From contig DCVY01000063.1 of NCBI GenBank assembly GCA_002327945.1, positions 1 to 5,456 of the forward strand: a stretch of DNA of 5,456 nt. The letters are read 5' to 3'. Numbering within the stretch: position 1 is the stretch's first letter; each line of letters opens with the position of its first letter. The position numbers and the translations under genes were made by a program. Below the pieces are notes generated by a model that worked only from the letters and a program-made list of their open reading frames with translations, was not told the DNA's origin and searched no databases. The stretch is from Acidovorax delafieldii (lineage in GTDB: Bacteria; Pseudomonadota; Gammaproteobacteria; Burkholderiales; Burkholderiaceae_C). Positions 5,316 through 5,456 of the stretch are shown here, one piece after another.

Positions 5316-5428
5316 CTACCGAGCGGGCGATCTGCGCCGTTGGGCGGTGCTCGCCATCCTCACGTACTTCAAGTACGTTGCGGTGGCTGCGCTTCTTCTG
5401 CCTAGTGCAGTGTTTCACGCTTGCTGGT
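5316..5428. repeat. Structured intergenic repeat after ybaB, comamonad type
   Basis: The 149-base gap after ybaB contains no gene. Its core is a strong hairpin: GCCATC (5353-5358) pairs with GGTGGC (5382-5387, one G-U), and after a 3/3 internal loop ACGTACTT (5362-5369) pairs perfectly with AAGTACGT (5371-5378) around one C. Together with the flanking stretches, up to about GTTTCACGCTTGCTGG, it resembles a repeat I recall between genes in Acidovorax and relatives. The outer limits are a guess. No T-tract follows the hairpin directly, so a terminator role is not clear. Confidence 0.5.
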
Positions 5429-5456
5429 ACCAATAAAAAAGAGGGATTTTTGGTTC

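Noticed and set aside
5429..5454. AT-rich inverted repeat ACCAA...TTGGT at the right edge
   Set aside because: The stem is short and weak and the window ends at once, so neither terminator nor promoter can be judged.

Overview
The window is GC-rich DNA from a betaproteobacterium, most likely a member of the Comamonadaceae (Acidovorax-like). This placement rests on protein character, the dnaX-ybaB order, and short low-GC repeat sequences that I recall from comamonad genomes. It was not tested by a database search. No phage, transposon, CRISPR array or tRNA is visible, so this looks like a core chromosomal region.

Layout: Positions 1-280 hold no gene I can recognise. Positions 281-2731 carry a compact minus-strand cluster, transcribed right to left: a 73-residue zinc-ribbon protein of unknown function, a YcbB/LdtD-type L,D-transpeptidase whose start overlaps the previous stop by 4 bp, and a Tat-exported DUF882/YcbK (MepK-like) zinc peptidase. 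The last two act on peptidoglycan 3-3 cross-links, one making them and the other predicted to cut them, as in the ycbB-ycbK pair of E. coli. Upstream, also on the minus strand, lies the small signal recognition particle RNA (ffs, about 2792-2887). It has the conserved domain IV loop and is an RNA gene that ORF-based annotation would miss.

Divergent from ffs, on the plus strand, are dnaX (tau subunit of the DNA polymerase III clamp loader, 2979-4931) and ybaB/ebfC (4975-5307). The usual third member, recR, would lie beyond the right edge. The region after ybaB (5308-5456) contains a structured comamonad-type intergenic repeat with a near-perfect palindrome.

The most interesting signals are in dnaX. 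A run of nine A residues sits exactly where the clamp-loader domain III ends, is followed 2 nt later by a strong potential stem-loop, and has early stops in both alternative frames. This is a convincing site for programmed production of the short gamma subunit. The dnaX start codon also lies 7 nt after a TAGAAT -10 box with no Shine-Dalgarno sequence, suggesting a leaderless mRNA. A perfect 6-1-6 palindrome covers part of that -10 box. Two diverged copies of a short low-GC repeat appear to have been absorbed into the tau linker coding sequence. I found no wholly new multi-gene system.
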